Of a stretch of 64,000 nucleotides of DNA, positions 1 to 7,588 are shown one piece after another (within the stretch, counting starts at the first letter, position 1; every line of letters begins with the position of its first letter). Where the stretch lies: NCBI RefSeq assembly GCF_004402535.1, contig NZ_SOEY01000023.1, positions 50,412-114,411 of the forward strand. The letters run 5' to 3'. This DNA is from Cryobacterium glaciale (GTDB lineage Bacteria > Actinomycetota > Actinomycetes > Actinomycetales > Microbacteriaceae). Both the position numbers and the translations under genes were made by a program. The notes under the pieces were generated by a model, which made no database searches, had not been told where the DNA came from, and was given only the letters and a program-made list of their open reading frames with translations.

Positions 1-1
1 C

Positions 2-166
2 GGGCTGCAGGCCTGCGAGGTCGTCGCGGCCGGCGGAACCCTGCCGAAGTCCATCGAGTCTCCGACCGCGCTGGTAACGGCCGACGTCGCCGTCGACGCG
101 ATCGACATGTTCCCGCAACCCTTCGAGGAGTTCGAGAACCCGCTCACCGAGTTGCTGAACAAGTAA
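2..166 (+). CDS. Sugar ABC transporter substrate-binding protein, C-terminal end (partial)
   Basis: The reading frame is open from base 2 and ends in TAA at 164-166, giving the last 54 residues of a protein that begins before the window. It ends in acidic/aromatic residues (PFEEFENPL) and carries no domain that can be recognised alone. The call rests on context: a ribose-type permease starts one base after the stop and an ATPase follows, the usual binding protein-permease-ATPase order of these importers. Identity as the periplasmic-type sugar-binding lipoprotein is therefore inference. Confidence 0.6.
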   Translation, partial: GLQACEVVAAGGTLPKSIESPTALVTADVAVDAIDMFPQPFEEFENPLTELLNK

Positions 167-167
167 C

Positions 168-1154
168 ATGCCCACCCAAACCAAAGCGGATGCTCCACCG
201 CGCCAAACCCCGCCGCTGATCGCACAGGCCAAACAGGTGAGCTTCTGGGCCGAGCAGGCTGCACCGATCGGTCTGGTCGGGCTGGTGATCGTCTTCGGCA
301 TCCTGAGTCCGACCTTTCTCACCCTCGGCAACATCCGGGCCATGCTGGTGGCCGCGGCCATTCTGGTCGTGCTGAGCGTTGCGCAGTCCTTCGTCATCAC
401 CACCGGCGGAATCGACCTGTCCATCTCGGCCACCATGACGGTGGGGGCCGTCGGATTTGGACTCGCCTGGCAGGCCGAACTCGGATTCGTGCTGGCTGCG
501 GTCGTGGCGGTCGCATCCGCTTTGGTTATTGGGCTGATCAATGGGCTGCTGATTGCGCGGGGCAAGGTGACCGACTTCATCGCAACCCTGGGCACGTTGT
601 CGGTCGCGACCGGCCTCGCGCTCATCTTCAGTGATGGCAAGCCGATCACCGTGAACAGCTCGGAGCTGCTCACGCTCACCTCGGGCTCGCTCGGCATCTT
701 CGGCTACCCGATCATTCTCGCCGTGATCGTGGGTGCCCTCGGCTGGTTCGTCATGTTTCGCACCCGGTTCGGCCTGCACGTGCAGGCGGTCGGTGGCAGT
801 GAAGAGAGCGCGGTGGCCAACGGCATCAATGCTCCGAGGGTGCGCATCGCCGTGTACCTGATCAGCGCCGGCCTCGCCGGTGTGGCCGCCCTGCTGCTGG
901 TGGCCCGCGTCGGCGCCGCCGAGCCCGCGATCAACACCGCGTTCTTGCTCAACTGCATCGCCGCGGTCGTGCTCGGCGGGGTCAGCCTCACCGGCGGCAA
1001 GGCCCGCATCGTCGGCCCGATCATCGGCGCGCTGCTGCTGACCGCCCTCACCAACGGACTCACCCTGCTCGGTGTCTCCCAGTTCTATCAGCCCCTCGCG
1101 GTCGGCCTGGTTGTCGTTCTGGCCGCCCTACTCACGAGGTTTCAGAAGAAATGA
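168..1154 (+). CDS. Ribose/fructose-type sugar ABC transporter permease
   Basis: A 328-residue polytopic membrane protein of the RbsC/XylH/FrcC permease family. After a polar N-terminus of about 30 residues it shows repeated hydrophobic helices and the family signature around TTGGIDLSIS, then GLINGLLIARGKVTDFIATLG and the C-terminal LGGVSLTGGKARIVGP segment that contacts the ATPase. It would form the channel of an importer for a pentose or ketose. It starts at ATG one base after the upstream stop and overlaps the ATPase gene by ATGA, so the genes form an operon. The substrate cannot be read from the permease. Confidence 0.92.
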   Translation: MPTQTKADAPPRQTPPLIAQAKQVSFWAEQAAPIGLVGLVIVFGILSPTFLTLGNIRAMLVAAAILVVLSVAQSFVITTGGIDLSISATMTVGAVGFGLAWQAELGFVLAAVVAVASALVIGLINGLLIARGKVTDFIATLGTLSVATGLALIFSDGKPITVNSSELLTLTSGSLGIFGYPIILAVIVGALGWFVMFRTRFGLHVQAVGGSEESAVANGINAPRVRIAVYLISAGLAGVAALLLVARVGAAEPAINTAFLLNCIAAVVLGGVSLTGGKARIVGPIIGALLLTALTNGLTLLGVSQFYQPLAVGLVVVLAALLTRFQKK

Positions 1155-1930
1155 CCATGCACACCGAATTGCGTCAGCCGTCGTCGCCCACCAAGGACGT
1201 GCTGCTCGAAGCCACCGACATCAAGAAGTCGTTCGGCGGGGTGCACGCCCTCAAGGGTGCATCGATCACCATGCGCCGTGGCGAGATTACCGCGCTGGTC
1301 GGAGACAACGGGGCCGGGAAGAGCACGCTCGTGCGCTGCCTCTCCGGCATTCACAAGCCCGACTCCGGCACCATTCGGCTCGACGGCGAGGTCATCAACT
1401 TCGCCACCCCCAACGATGCCCGCAAACAGGGCATGGAGACCGTGCAGCAGAACCTCGCCCTGGTCGAAGAGCTCGCCGTCTGGCAGAACTTCTTTCTCGG
1501 TCGAGAACTCGTGCACGGGCCGTTTCGCACCCTCGACCGCAAACTCATGAAGAAGACCGCGGCCGACCTGCTCAAGAACCTTGCGGTGAACGTGCCGCCG
1601 GTCACCAGCAAGGTGCGGCGTCTGTCCGGCGGGCAGCGCCAGGCCGTGGCCATCGCGCGGGCCGCCGGCTGGGGCAGCAAAATTGTCATCATGGACGAGC
1701 CCACCGCCGCCCTCGGCGTGCAGGAAACGGCCAAGGTCGAGCAGGTCATTCTCACCCTGCGTGACTCCGGGGTCTCGGTGCTGCTGATTAGCCACAACTT
1801 CGATCAGGTAATGCGCCTCGCCGACCATGTCTGGGTCATGCGCGCCGGCCTCTCGGTCGCGCAACGCCGCACCAGCGAGTCGAGTGGTGACGAGCTGGTC
1901 GCGTTGATCACCGGCGCAAAGGCGAACTGA
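1151..1930 (+). CDS. Sugar ABC transporter ATP-binding protein, single NBD (FrcA-like)
   Basis: A 259-residue ABC ATPase. Walker A is GDNGAGKST, the Q-loop lies near VQQNLALVEELAVWQN, the signature is LSGGQRQAVAIARA, Walker B is IVIMDEPTAALG and the switch His is in LISHNFDQV. Sugar ATPases of this superfamily usually carry two NBDs (about 500 residues, like RbsA). A single-NBD form is typical of the rhizobial fructose importer FrcA, which fits the kinase further downstream. It overlaps the permease by 4 bp and the epimerase GTG follows two bases after its stop. Confidence 0.92.
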   Translation: MTMHTELRQPSSPTKDVLLEATDIKKSFGGVHALKGASITMRRGEITALVGDNGAGKSTLVRCLSGIHKPDSGTIRLDGEVINFATPNDARKQGMETVQQNLALVEELAVWQNFFLGRELVHGPFRTLDRKLMKKTAADLLKNLAVNVPPVTSKVRRLSGGQRQAVAIARAAGWGSKIVIMDEPTAALGVQETAKVEQVILTLRDSGVSVLLISHNFDQVMRLADHVWVMRAGLSVAQRRTSESSGDELVALITGAKAN

Positions 1931-1931
1931 C

Positions 1932-2843
1932 GTGGGCAATGCCATTGGTATTCATGCCGGCGTGTGGGTGGGCGACTGGTCGCCCGCATCCGCTCGCTAC
2001 GCCATCGCGCAGAGCGCTCAGGCCGGCTTCGACCTCATCGAGATCCCCGCGGTCGACCCGCGCACGGTCGACTCGGCCGAGACCGTCGCCCTCCTCGCCG
2101 AGCACGGTCTCGACGCGGTCGTCTCGCTCGCGCTGGGCAGACGCGACGACATCAACACGACGGATGCGCACGCCTCCGCTCGCGGGGAACGTCGCCTGCT
2201 CGACGCGGTCGCCTTCGCCGGCGACCTCGGAGCGAGCTATATCGGGGGAGTGCTCTACTCGATGATGGGCAAATACGATGTGGCGCCGAGCGAGCAGGCC
2301 CGCGACAACTCGCTCGCCGTGCTCGGGCGGGTGGCCGAGGCCGCCGGAAAGTTCGGCATCACCCTCGGCCTCGAGTACGTCAACCGGTACGAGAGCAACC
2401 TGCTGAATACCGCCGCGCAGACCGTGCAGTTCATTCACGACCTCGCCGCCAGCAATGTTCGCCTGCACCTCGACACCTATCACGCCAACCTCGAGGAGCA
2501 GGGTCAGGCGGCCGCGGTGCGAGATGCCGGGCCACACCTCGTCTATATCCATGCCGCCGAGAATCATCGCGGCGCACTCGGCACCGGCAACATCGACTGG
2601 CCGGGTCTGTTTCGGCAGCTCGCGCTGAGCGGCTACACCGGGCCGATCACGTTCGAGTCCTTCGCGGGCACAATACAGCCAGTGCATGTCGCCACCGACA
2701 TTGCCCTCTGGCGCAACCTCTGGAGTGACCCGGCAGCCCTGGCCCGCCAGGCCCACGGCTTTATCGCCGCCCAGCTCGCCGCCGCGAGGAGCGCGACAGA
2801 AGACACTGTCACAGCCACCGCCGACTTCGCCACCGTGCCCTGA
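1932..2843 (+). CDS. Ketose 3-epimerase-like TIM-barrel protein (sugar phosphate isomerase/epimerase family)
   Basis: A 303-residue AP-endonuclease-2-fold TIM barrel starting at GTG. Metal/catalytic motifs of the D-tagatose/L-ribulose 3-epimerase family are visible: GLEYVNRYESN (first Glu), LHLDTYHAN (Asp, His), HAAENHRGALGTGNIDW (the HxxExxRxxxGxGxxDW block) and ITFESF (last Glu). Such enzymes invert C3 of free ketoses. Its position directly behind a sugar importer suggests it converts the imported sugar to a form that can be phosphorylated. A paralogue follows immediately. The C-terminal 20 residues are low-complexity and may be dispensable. Confidence 0.85.
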   Translation: MGNAIGIHAGVWVGDWSPASARYAIAQSAQAGFDLIEIPAVDPRTVDSAETVALLAEHGLDAVVSLALGRRDDINTTDAHASARGERRLLDAVAFAGDLGASYIGGVLYSMMGKYDVAPSEQARDNSLAVLGRVAEAAGKFGITLGLEYVNRYESNLLNTAAQTVQFIHDLAASNVRLHLDTYHANLEEQGQAAAVRDAGPHLVYIHAAENHRGALGTGNIDWPGLFRQLALSGYTGPITFESFAGTIQPVHVATDIALWRNLWSDPAALARQAHGFIAAQLAAARSATEDTVTATADFATVP

Positions 2844-2916
2844 CACCGGCACCCGCCGGGTGCCCACGTAACCATCCTTGACGCCAGACCGAACCACACA
2901 ATTCAAAGGAACTCTC

Positions 2917-3789
2917 ATGCCCAGCAACAAACTCGGAGTACACGCCCTCGTCTTCTCGGGCGGAACCGGCCCCGCCGAAGTCACCTATGCCATCGAACAG
3001 GCCAAAAGGAGCGGCTTCGACATTCTCGAGCTCTCCCTGCACGACGCCAAGAACCTCGATGTCGCAAGTGCCCGCACCGCCCTCGACGCCGCCGGCCTCG
3101 ACGTGGTCTGCTCTCGCGGGCTGTCGTTCGCCGCCGACGTCTCGAGTGATGACCCGGCCGTCGTTGCCCTCGGTGCCACGCTGCTGCACGATTCGCTCAA
3201 GATCACCCACGACCTGGGCGGAACGTTCTTCACCGGCGCCCTGTACAGCGCCCTCGGCAAGTACAGTGCTCCGCTCAGCAGCAAGGGCCGCGCCAACGTC
3301 GTCGCCGTGCTGCGCGACCTCGCCGTCGAGGCGCAGGGCCTGGGCATGAGCCTCGGCCTCGAAATCTGCAACCGCTACGAAACCAACGTCATCAACACAG
3401 CCGCGCAGGCCCTGGCGCTCGCCGACGATATCGGCGAAGACAACGTGCTCATCCACCTGGATTCGTACCACATGAACATCGAGGAAGACGACTTCGTGCG
3501 CCCGGTGCATCTCGTCGGTGACCGCCTCGGCTACGTGCACATCGGCGAAAACCACCGCGGCTATCTCGGCAGCGGCCACCTCGACTTCAGCGCGTTCTTT
3601 CACGCCCTCGCCGACATCAACTACACCGGTTCCATCACCTTCGAATCCTTCTCCTCCGCGATCGTCTCGCCGACCCTGTCAAACGACCTGGCCATCTGGC
3701 GCAACCTCTGGAACGACGGCCCCGCGCTCGCCGCCCACGCCCACACCTATCTCGCGACCGCCCTGGAGTCGGTTCATGCCGAACAGTGA
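2917..3789 (+). CDS. Ketose 3-epimerase-like TIM-barrel protein, second paralogue
   Basis: A 290-residue paralogue of the preceding gene with the same motif order: GLEICNRYETN, IHLDSYHMN, HIGENHRGYLGSGHLDF and ITFESF. I chose ATG 2917 because AAAGGA lies 7 bases upstream and the family homology begins there. The frame is also open to a TTG at 2878, which I consider spurious. Adjacent diverged epimerases may act on different ketoses or on successive carbons of one sugar. The kinase gene overlaps its 3' end by 14 bp. Confidence 0.86.
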   Translation: MPSNKLGVHALVFSGGTGPAEVTYAIEQAKRSGFDILELSLHDAKNLDVASARTALDAAGLDVVCSRGLSFAADVSSDDPAVVALGATLLHDSLKITHDLGGTFFTGALYSALGKYSAPLSSKGRANVVAVLRDLAVEAQGLGMSLGLEICNRYETNVINTAAQALALADDIGEDNVLIHLDSYHMNIEEDDFVRPVHLVGDRLGYVHIGENHRGYLGSGHLDFSAFFHALADINYTGSITFESFSSAIVSPTLSNDLAIWRNLWNDGPALAAHAHTYLATALESVHAEQ

Positions 3790-4504
3790 CCTCCGCGCTG
3801 CCGTGCCGCACCCCCCTTCCGCTGATGCCCAAACCGCGCAAGCGGATGCCCCAGCCGAGCCCGCGGCATCCGCTGACCTGACCGACCTCGCCCACCGCGT
3901 CATCGCGCTCCTGCCGGAGCGCGGGCGCATTGTAGTCGGGATCGCCGGCAGTCCCGGCGCCGGCAAAACCACCCTCGCCATGAACGTCGCAGCGAGGATC
4001 AACGAGCTGCTGGGCAGCGCGGAAACAGCGGTGCACCTGCCGATGGACGGCTTTCATCTCGCCAATGCGACCCTCGATCGGCTCGGACGCCACGACCGCA
4101 AGGGTGCTATCGACACCTTCGACGGCTGGGGATTCGTCGCCCTGCTTCGCCGCCTGCTGGTGGAGACCGATCACACGGTCTACGCGCCGAGCTTCGACCG
4201 CAGGGTCGACGAGGGAATTGCGGCCGAGATCGCCGTGCAGCCCAGCGCGCGCGTGGTGATGGTGGAGGGCAACTACCTGCTCGCCGACACCGAGCCGTGG
4301 AGAGAGATCGCCGGTCTGCTCGCCGAGGCCTGGTTCTGCGAGACCAGCGAGGCCGAGCGCCTGCGCCGACTGGTCGACCGGCATGAGCGCCACGGCCGCA
4401 ACCCCGAGGCCGCGCTGGCCTGGGCCGAGTCCGTGGACGGCAAGAACGCCTTGCTCATCGAGGCCACCCGGGCCCGGGCCACCCTCACCATCTCGGGCCA
4501 GTAA
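3776..4504 (+). CDS. P-loop sugar/nucleoside kinase-like protein (FrcK/PanK-like)
   Basis: A 242-residue P-loop kinase starting at ATG inside the previous gene. After an Ala/Pro-rich N-terminus of about 45 residues comes VVGIAGSPGAGKTT (Walker A), then HLPMDGFHLANATLDRLGRHDRKGA and VVMVEGNYLL, motifs shared by the uridine kinase/pantothenate kinase-like family that includes FrcK of rhizobial fructose importers. It is likely to phosphorylate the imported sugar or a derivative with ATP in the cytosol. The neighbours support this, but the substrate is not deducible from sequence. It is the last gene of the first importer operon. Confidence 0.8.
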   Translation: MPNSDLRAAVPHPPSADAQTAQADAPAEPAASADLTDLAHRVIALLPERGRIVVGIAGSPGAGKTTLAMNVAARINELLGSAETAVHLPMDGFHLANATLDRLGRHDRKGAIDTFDGWGFVALLRRLLVETDHTVYAPSFDRRVDEGIAAEIAVQPSARVVMVEGNYLLADTEPWREIAGLLAEAWFCETSEAERLRRLVDRHERHGRNPEAALAWAESVDGKNALLIEATRARATLTISGQ

Positions 4505-4559
4505 GCCTTAACGCCGCTTGTCGAGCTCACCTTCGCTGCTCGAGGAGCCGCACGTCGGT

Positions 4560-4640
4560 GTTGAGCCCGTCGAAACACGCCGGTCTCGAGACCCGCGTCG
4601 CCACTGGTCGAGGAGTCGGCACGCCTTCCGCCGGTGTCTG
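4560..4640. repeat. Degenerate dispersed repeat in intergenic DNA
   Basis: This stretch carries TTGAGCCCGTCGAAAC, GCCGGTCTCGAGACC and CTGGTCGAGGAGTCGGC. These resemble the two dispersed repeat families found elsewhere in the window (CTGGTCGAGGCGCGAGG and CTGGTCGAGCCCGCCGAGACC). The frame of the acyltransferase stays open through it, but the translation is Arg/Ser-rich and unlike a protein, so I treat it as non-coding. Confidence 0.45.
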
Positions 4641-4712
4641 GAGCCCCCAGTTTCCTTCGGCTCGCCGCAAACATTCAGCGAGCCGAAGGCGCAGAGTCCT
4701 AGGCTTCGCCAC

Positions 4713-5690
4713 GTGGACAGTACAAGAACGCGCTCGGCCGCGATCGATGGCTTGCGCGTTCTCGGCATCGTTGGCATCGTCGCTGGGCACGTCTGGTCGG
4801 ACCGCAGCAATGACATCGCCCGCATGGGTCTATACACCTGGCACGTTCCCGTGTTCTTCTTTCTGGGTGGATACCTCTGGGCCAATGAACGGTCGCTGGG
4901 CACCGAATTCGGCAAGCGGGTACGCACTCTGCTCGTGCCCTACGTCGCATGGCTGCTGCTCATCGGTGCCGTCTATGGCACGTACCTGTGGGCGAACGGG
5001 AAGTCTCTGCAATTCGGCAACGTGTTGCTCGGCGGTTCATACATGGGCGCACCATTTTTCGCCTTCTGGTTCGTCACCGCGCTCTTCGGTGCATGCCTGC
5101 TGCTTCGTGCACTCCAACGTTTTCCCGTCTGGCTGCCCTGGGGAGTGGCCGCCGCCGGATTGGGAGTGGCCTACCTCGCCCCCGATTTCTTGACCACTGT
5201 CCCCTTCTCGCTGGGCGTTGCCGTCCCGGCCATGATTTTCATCCTCGCTGGTATTTCTTTTCGCCGGATCGCCCCAAGACTTGAGAGGGGCTGGGTTTCA
5301 GTTGCACTCCTGGCCGGCTCAGCAGCCCTCATCGTGACCGGCGTATCGCAGCCACTGGACATGAAGCAGGGGGATTTTGGCACCCCCGTGCTCAGTGTCG
5401 TCATTGCCAGCGCCATTTCTGCTGGTCTCGTCCTCCTGTTTCACGGGATGTTCGCTTCCAGCACGCCACGTGTTGCGAGGCTCGTTACGCGCGCGGCCAC
5501 GGTCGGCCTCGCGGTTGTGCTCACTCACAGTGCGTTCATTATGTTGCTGAGTGAAGTCCCAGTGCACATGCCCGCGGTCCTGCACTTCCTCGTTGTTCTC
5601 GTGGTGTCGTGGTCGCTCGCGTATCTCCTCAGTCGAACGCCGCTCGGTAGCGTATTCACCGGTGTTGCCACGGCGTCATTCAGCCAATGA
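4713..5690 (+). CDS. Acyltransferase family 3 membrane protein
   Basis: A 325-residue integral membrane protein of the acyltransferase 3 (OafA/NodX-like) family. It starts with a short Arg-rich leader, IDGLRVLGIVGIVAGHVW (catalytic-type His in the first helix), then WHVPVFFFLGGYLWANE, GLLVPYVAWLLL-like helices and about nine further hydrophobic segments. These proteins move acetyl or similar groups onto surface glycans. The start is uncertain: GTG 4713 gives a family-like N-terminus, while the open frame upstream translates repeat DNA. It stands alone between two sugar operons and its acceptor is unknown. Confidence 0.8.
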   Translation: MDSTRTRSAAIDGLRVLGIVGIVAGHVWSDRSNDIARMGLYTWHVPVFFFLGGYLWANERSLGTEFGKRVRTLLVPYVAWLLLIGAVYGTYLWANGKSLQFGNVLLGGSYMGAPFFAFWFVTALFGACLLLRALQRFPVWLPWGVAAAGLGVAYLAPDFLTTVPFSLGVAVPAMIFILAGISFRRIAPRLERGWVSVALLAGSAALIVTGVSQPLDMKQGDFGTPVLSVVIASAISAGLVLLFHGMFASSTPRVARLVTRAATVGLAVVLTHSAFIMLLSEVPVHMPAVLHFLVVLVVSWSLAYLLSRTPLGSVFTGVATASFSQ

Positions 5691-5781
5691 CCGAGATCTG
5701 GTCATCTCAGGCAACATCGACGCGGCATCCCGAAAGCGGATGCCGCACCCAGAGATGCCGCCGCACCCCCGCCCCCCGCCC

Positions 5782-5861
5782 GCTGGTCGAGGCGCAAGGA
5801 ACGAGCGATCGAGACCCTCCGTCTGGGATCTCGATCGCTCGCAAGCTTGCGCCTCGATCAG
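5782..5861. repeat. Inverted pair of the dispersed CTGGTCGAGGCGC repeat (large hairpin)
   Basis: Two copies of the repeat face each other. The first runs CTGGTCGAGGCGCAAGG..ACGAGCGATCGAGACC (5783-5815). The second is its complement, ending GCGCCTCGATCAG (from about 5827). RNA from either strand could fold into a long stem, so it may serve as a bidirectional terminator between the acyltransferase and the DeoR gene. Single copies occur elsewhere in the window. Confidence 0.8.
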
Positions 5862-5926
5862 CGGATGCTCGCCTGCACTACCGCCGAAACCCGCCTAGCA
5901 GCAAACTGCTATGTGACGCTGATTGT

Positions 5927-5932
5927 TATAAT
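5927..5932 (+). promoter_or_regulatory. Candidate -10 box for the DeoR-family gene
   Basis: TATAAT lies 44 bases before the ATG in an otherwise G+C-rich spacer. No good -35 hexamer is visible at 16-18 bp upstream, so the promoter call is tentative. Confidence 0.45.
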
Positions 5933-5975
5933 CTCAGGACGCAGCACATAATGCGCGAGACGGCGGGCGGGAACG

Positions 5976-6776
5976 ATGTCGAAGAATACGGCAGGCAAGA
6001 AAGAACAGCGTCTGGCCTTCATTACGGAGCTCATCAACCGCGAGGGGTATGTCACCGTCGACGCCCTGGCCGAAACCTTGAGCCTGAGCCGCATGACCGT
6101 GCACCGTGATCTCGACGAGTTGCAGAGTGCGAGCGTGCTGCGCAAGGTGCGCGGGGGAGCGTCGGCGTTCCGTTCCGCCCAGTTCGAGAGCGGACACACC
6201 TTTCGGGCCCGCCTAGCGCTCGACGAGAAGAGGCAGATCGCCAAGGCCGCCGCCGCGCTCGCCTCCCCCGGTGACGTGATCATCATCGACGCATCCACCT
6301 CGGCGATGGCCGTGGTGCCGCATCTCATGGAAATCCTTCCGCTCACGATCATCACCAACTACTGGACGCTGCTCGAAGAACTCCGGGGAAAGTCCGACAT
6401 CAACCTGATCGGCCTCGGCGGCAATTACGTTCATCAGTACAATGCATTCCTCGGTGTGGTGTGCGAGCAGGCGCTGTCAGAGCTGTACGCCGACGTGCTC
6501 TTTGCCTCGGTATCCGCCCTCACCGACCTCACGCTGTATCACCAGGACCAACGCATCGTCTCGGTAAAGCGGGCGATGATGCAGGCCTCAAAGCGACGAG
6601 TATTGCTGCTCGACAACTCGAAGATCGGCCACGGTTCTCTGCACCGGTTGGGAAGCGTGACCGAATTCACGCACGTCGTGGTCGATCACGACGTTCAGGA
6701 CGCCGTCGTGGAGAAAATCCGCGACGCGGGGGTCGACGTCATCGTCGCTGCAGAGGACTCGCCGCAGCCCAATTGA
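5976..6776 (+). CDS. DeoR/GlpR-family transcriptional regulator
   Basis: A 266-residue regulator. An N-terminal winged helix-turn-helix (about residues 8-62, with VTVDALAETLSLSRMTVHRDL) is followed by the DeoR C-terminal sugar-phosphate sensing domain (GDVIIIDASTSAMAVVPHL, GLGGNYVHQYNAFLG, VLLLDNSKIGHGSL). Such proteins usually repress a sugar operon and release DNA on binding a phosphorylated sugar. It lies directly upstream of, and on the same strand as, the second ABC importer, which is the most likely target. A/T-rich palindromes just after its stop are candidate operators. Confidence 0.92.
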   Translation: MSKNTAGKKEQRLAFITELINREGYVTVDALAETLSLSRMTVHRDLDELQSASVLRKVRGGASAFRSAQFESGHTFRARLALDEKRQIAKAAAALASPGDVIIIDASTSAMAVVPHLMEILPLTIITNYWTLLEELRGKSDINLIGLGGNYVHQYNAFLGVVCEQALSELYADVLFASVSALTDLTLYHQDQRIVSVKRAMMQASKRRVLLLDNSKIGHGSLHRLGSVTEFTHVVVDHDVQDAVVEKIRDAGVDVIVAAEDSPQPN

Positions 6777-6781
6777 CACGA

Positions 6782-6818
6782 TTCAAATAATTTGTGATCT
6801 TTTGTTTCAAATAGAACA
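6782..6818 (+). promoter_or_regulatory. Candidate operator/promoter region of the second sugar importer
   Basis: An A+T-rich island in a G+C-rich context. CAAATAATTTG (6784-6794) is a perfect 11-base palindrome. TTCAAATA occurs twice, at 6782-6789 and 6806-6813, and TGTT..AACA brackets the second copy. This is the only long A/T-rich segment between the DeoR gene and the importer operon, and DeoR proteins bind such repeated elements. Binding is inference. Confidence 0.45.
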
Positions 6819-6949
6819 TTTTTGTGTGAACTTCGTGTTAGATTCTCGGTGCAGGCTGTTTTTGCCCGATCACCACCGGCATCTTCGGCTCGTACGACGC
6901 ACGCAGGAACGGCCTGCGGTTGTCGCTGCAAAGGAGCAGTCCGAGACGA

Positions 6950-7588
6950 ATGAGTTCACTCACCGCACGTCGCAAATGGCGCACCATCCTCGTCATCGCT
7001 CTGCCGGTGGTTCTGATCGGCCTGATGGCCGCCAACACCAAGGTTCTGACCGCTGACGAAGTAGCCAAAGTGAACCCCGCTGCGTTCGACGCCGCCGTGT
7101 ACGCAGCCGACGAGTACCCGGGCATCGTCACCGCAGTGAAAGCGGATGCCGTCGACCTCGCCCTGGTTGCGCAGGATCCCGCCACGGCCGGTGACGAGTA
7201 CGGCAACCTCGCCGGAACCGACAAGTACGCCATCCCGGTCACCCTCACGGGAACCGTCAACACCGTGGACGCGAACTTCATCGCACTGACCGTCGACGGC
7301 CTGCCGGATGGCAGCGACGTGCGGGTGTCGATCGGGCAGGCCATCAACGGCACCGCCCTCCGAGACGTCACCGGCACCACCAAATTCGCTGACTTCCAAA
7401 ATCAGACGGACTACCAGCAGGTTGCCAACGAATACAAGGCGCTCACCCTCACCGCCGTCGTCGCCGACCTGAACGCCGCGGCACTGTCCGGCACCGAGAT
7501 CACCGTCGTGGGTATCGTCGTCACGAACTCCGGCCCCGACGGCACCTACCTCATCACGCCCGTGTCGATCGAGGGAATCCAGCCGTGA
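6950..7588 (+). CDS. DUF2291-like membrane-anchored protein of a sugar importer operon
   Basis: A 212-residue protein with one N-terminal membrane anchor (ILVIALPVVLIGLMAAN) after a basic stretch, so most of it lies outside the membrane. The body, with TADEVAKVNPAAFDAAVYAADEYPG and the later GTVNTVDANFIALTVDGLPDGSDVRVSIG, resembles the DUF2291 family, often encoded next to ribose-type ABC importers. Its function is unknown. I preferred ATG 6950 to an in-frame TTG at 6920. AAAGGAG is 13 bases upstream, which is rather far. It overlaps the ATPase start by GTGA. Confidence 0.72.
   Translation: MSSLTARRKWRTILVIALPVVLIGLMAANTKVLTADEVAKVNPAAFDAAVYAADEYPGIVTAVKADAVDLALVAQDPATAGDEYGNLAGTDKYAIPVTLTGTVNTVDANFIALTVDGLPDGSDVRVSIGQAINGTALRDVTGTTKFADFQNQTDYQQVANEYKALTLTAVVADLNAAALSGTEITVVGIVVTNSGPDGTYLITPVSIEGIQP

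Noticed and set aside
4518..4712. N-terminal extension of the acyltransferase
   Set aside because: The translation is Arg/Ser/Pro-rich and corresponds to repeat DNA; family similarity begins after GTG 4713.
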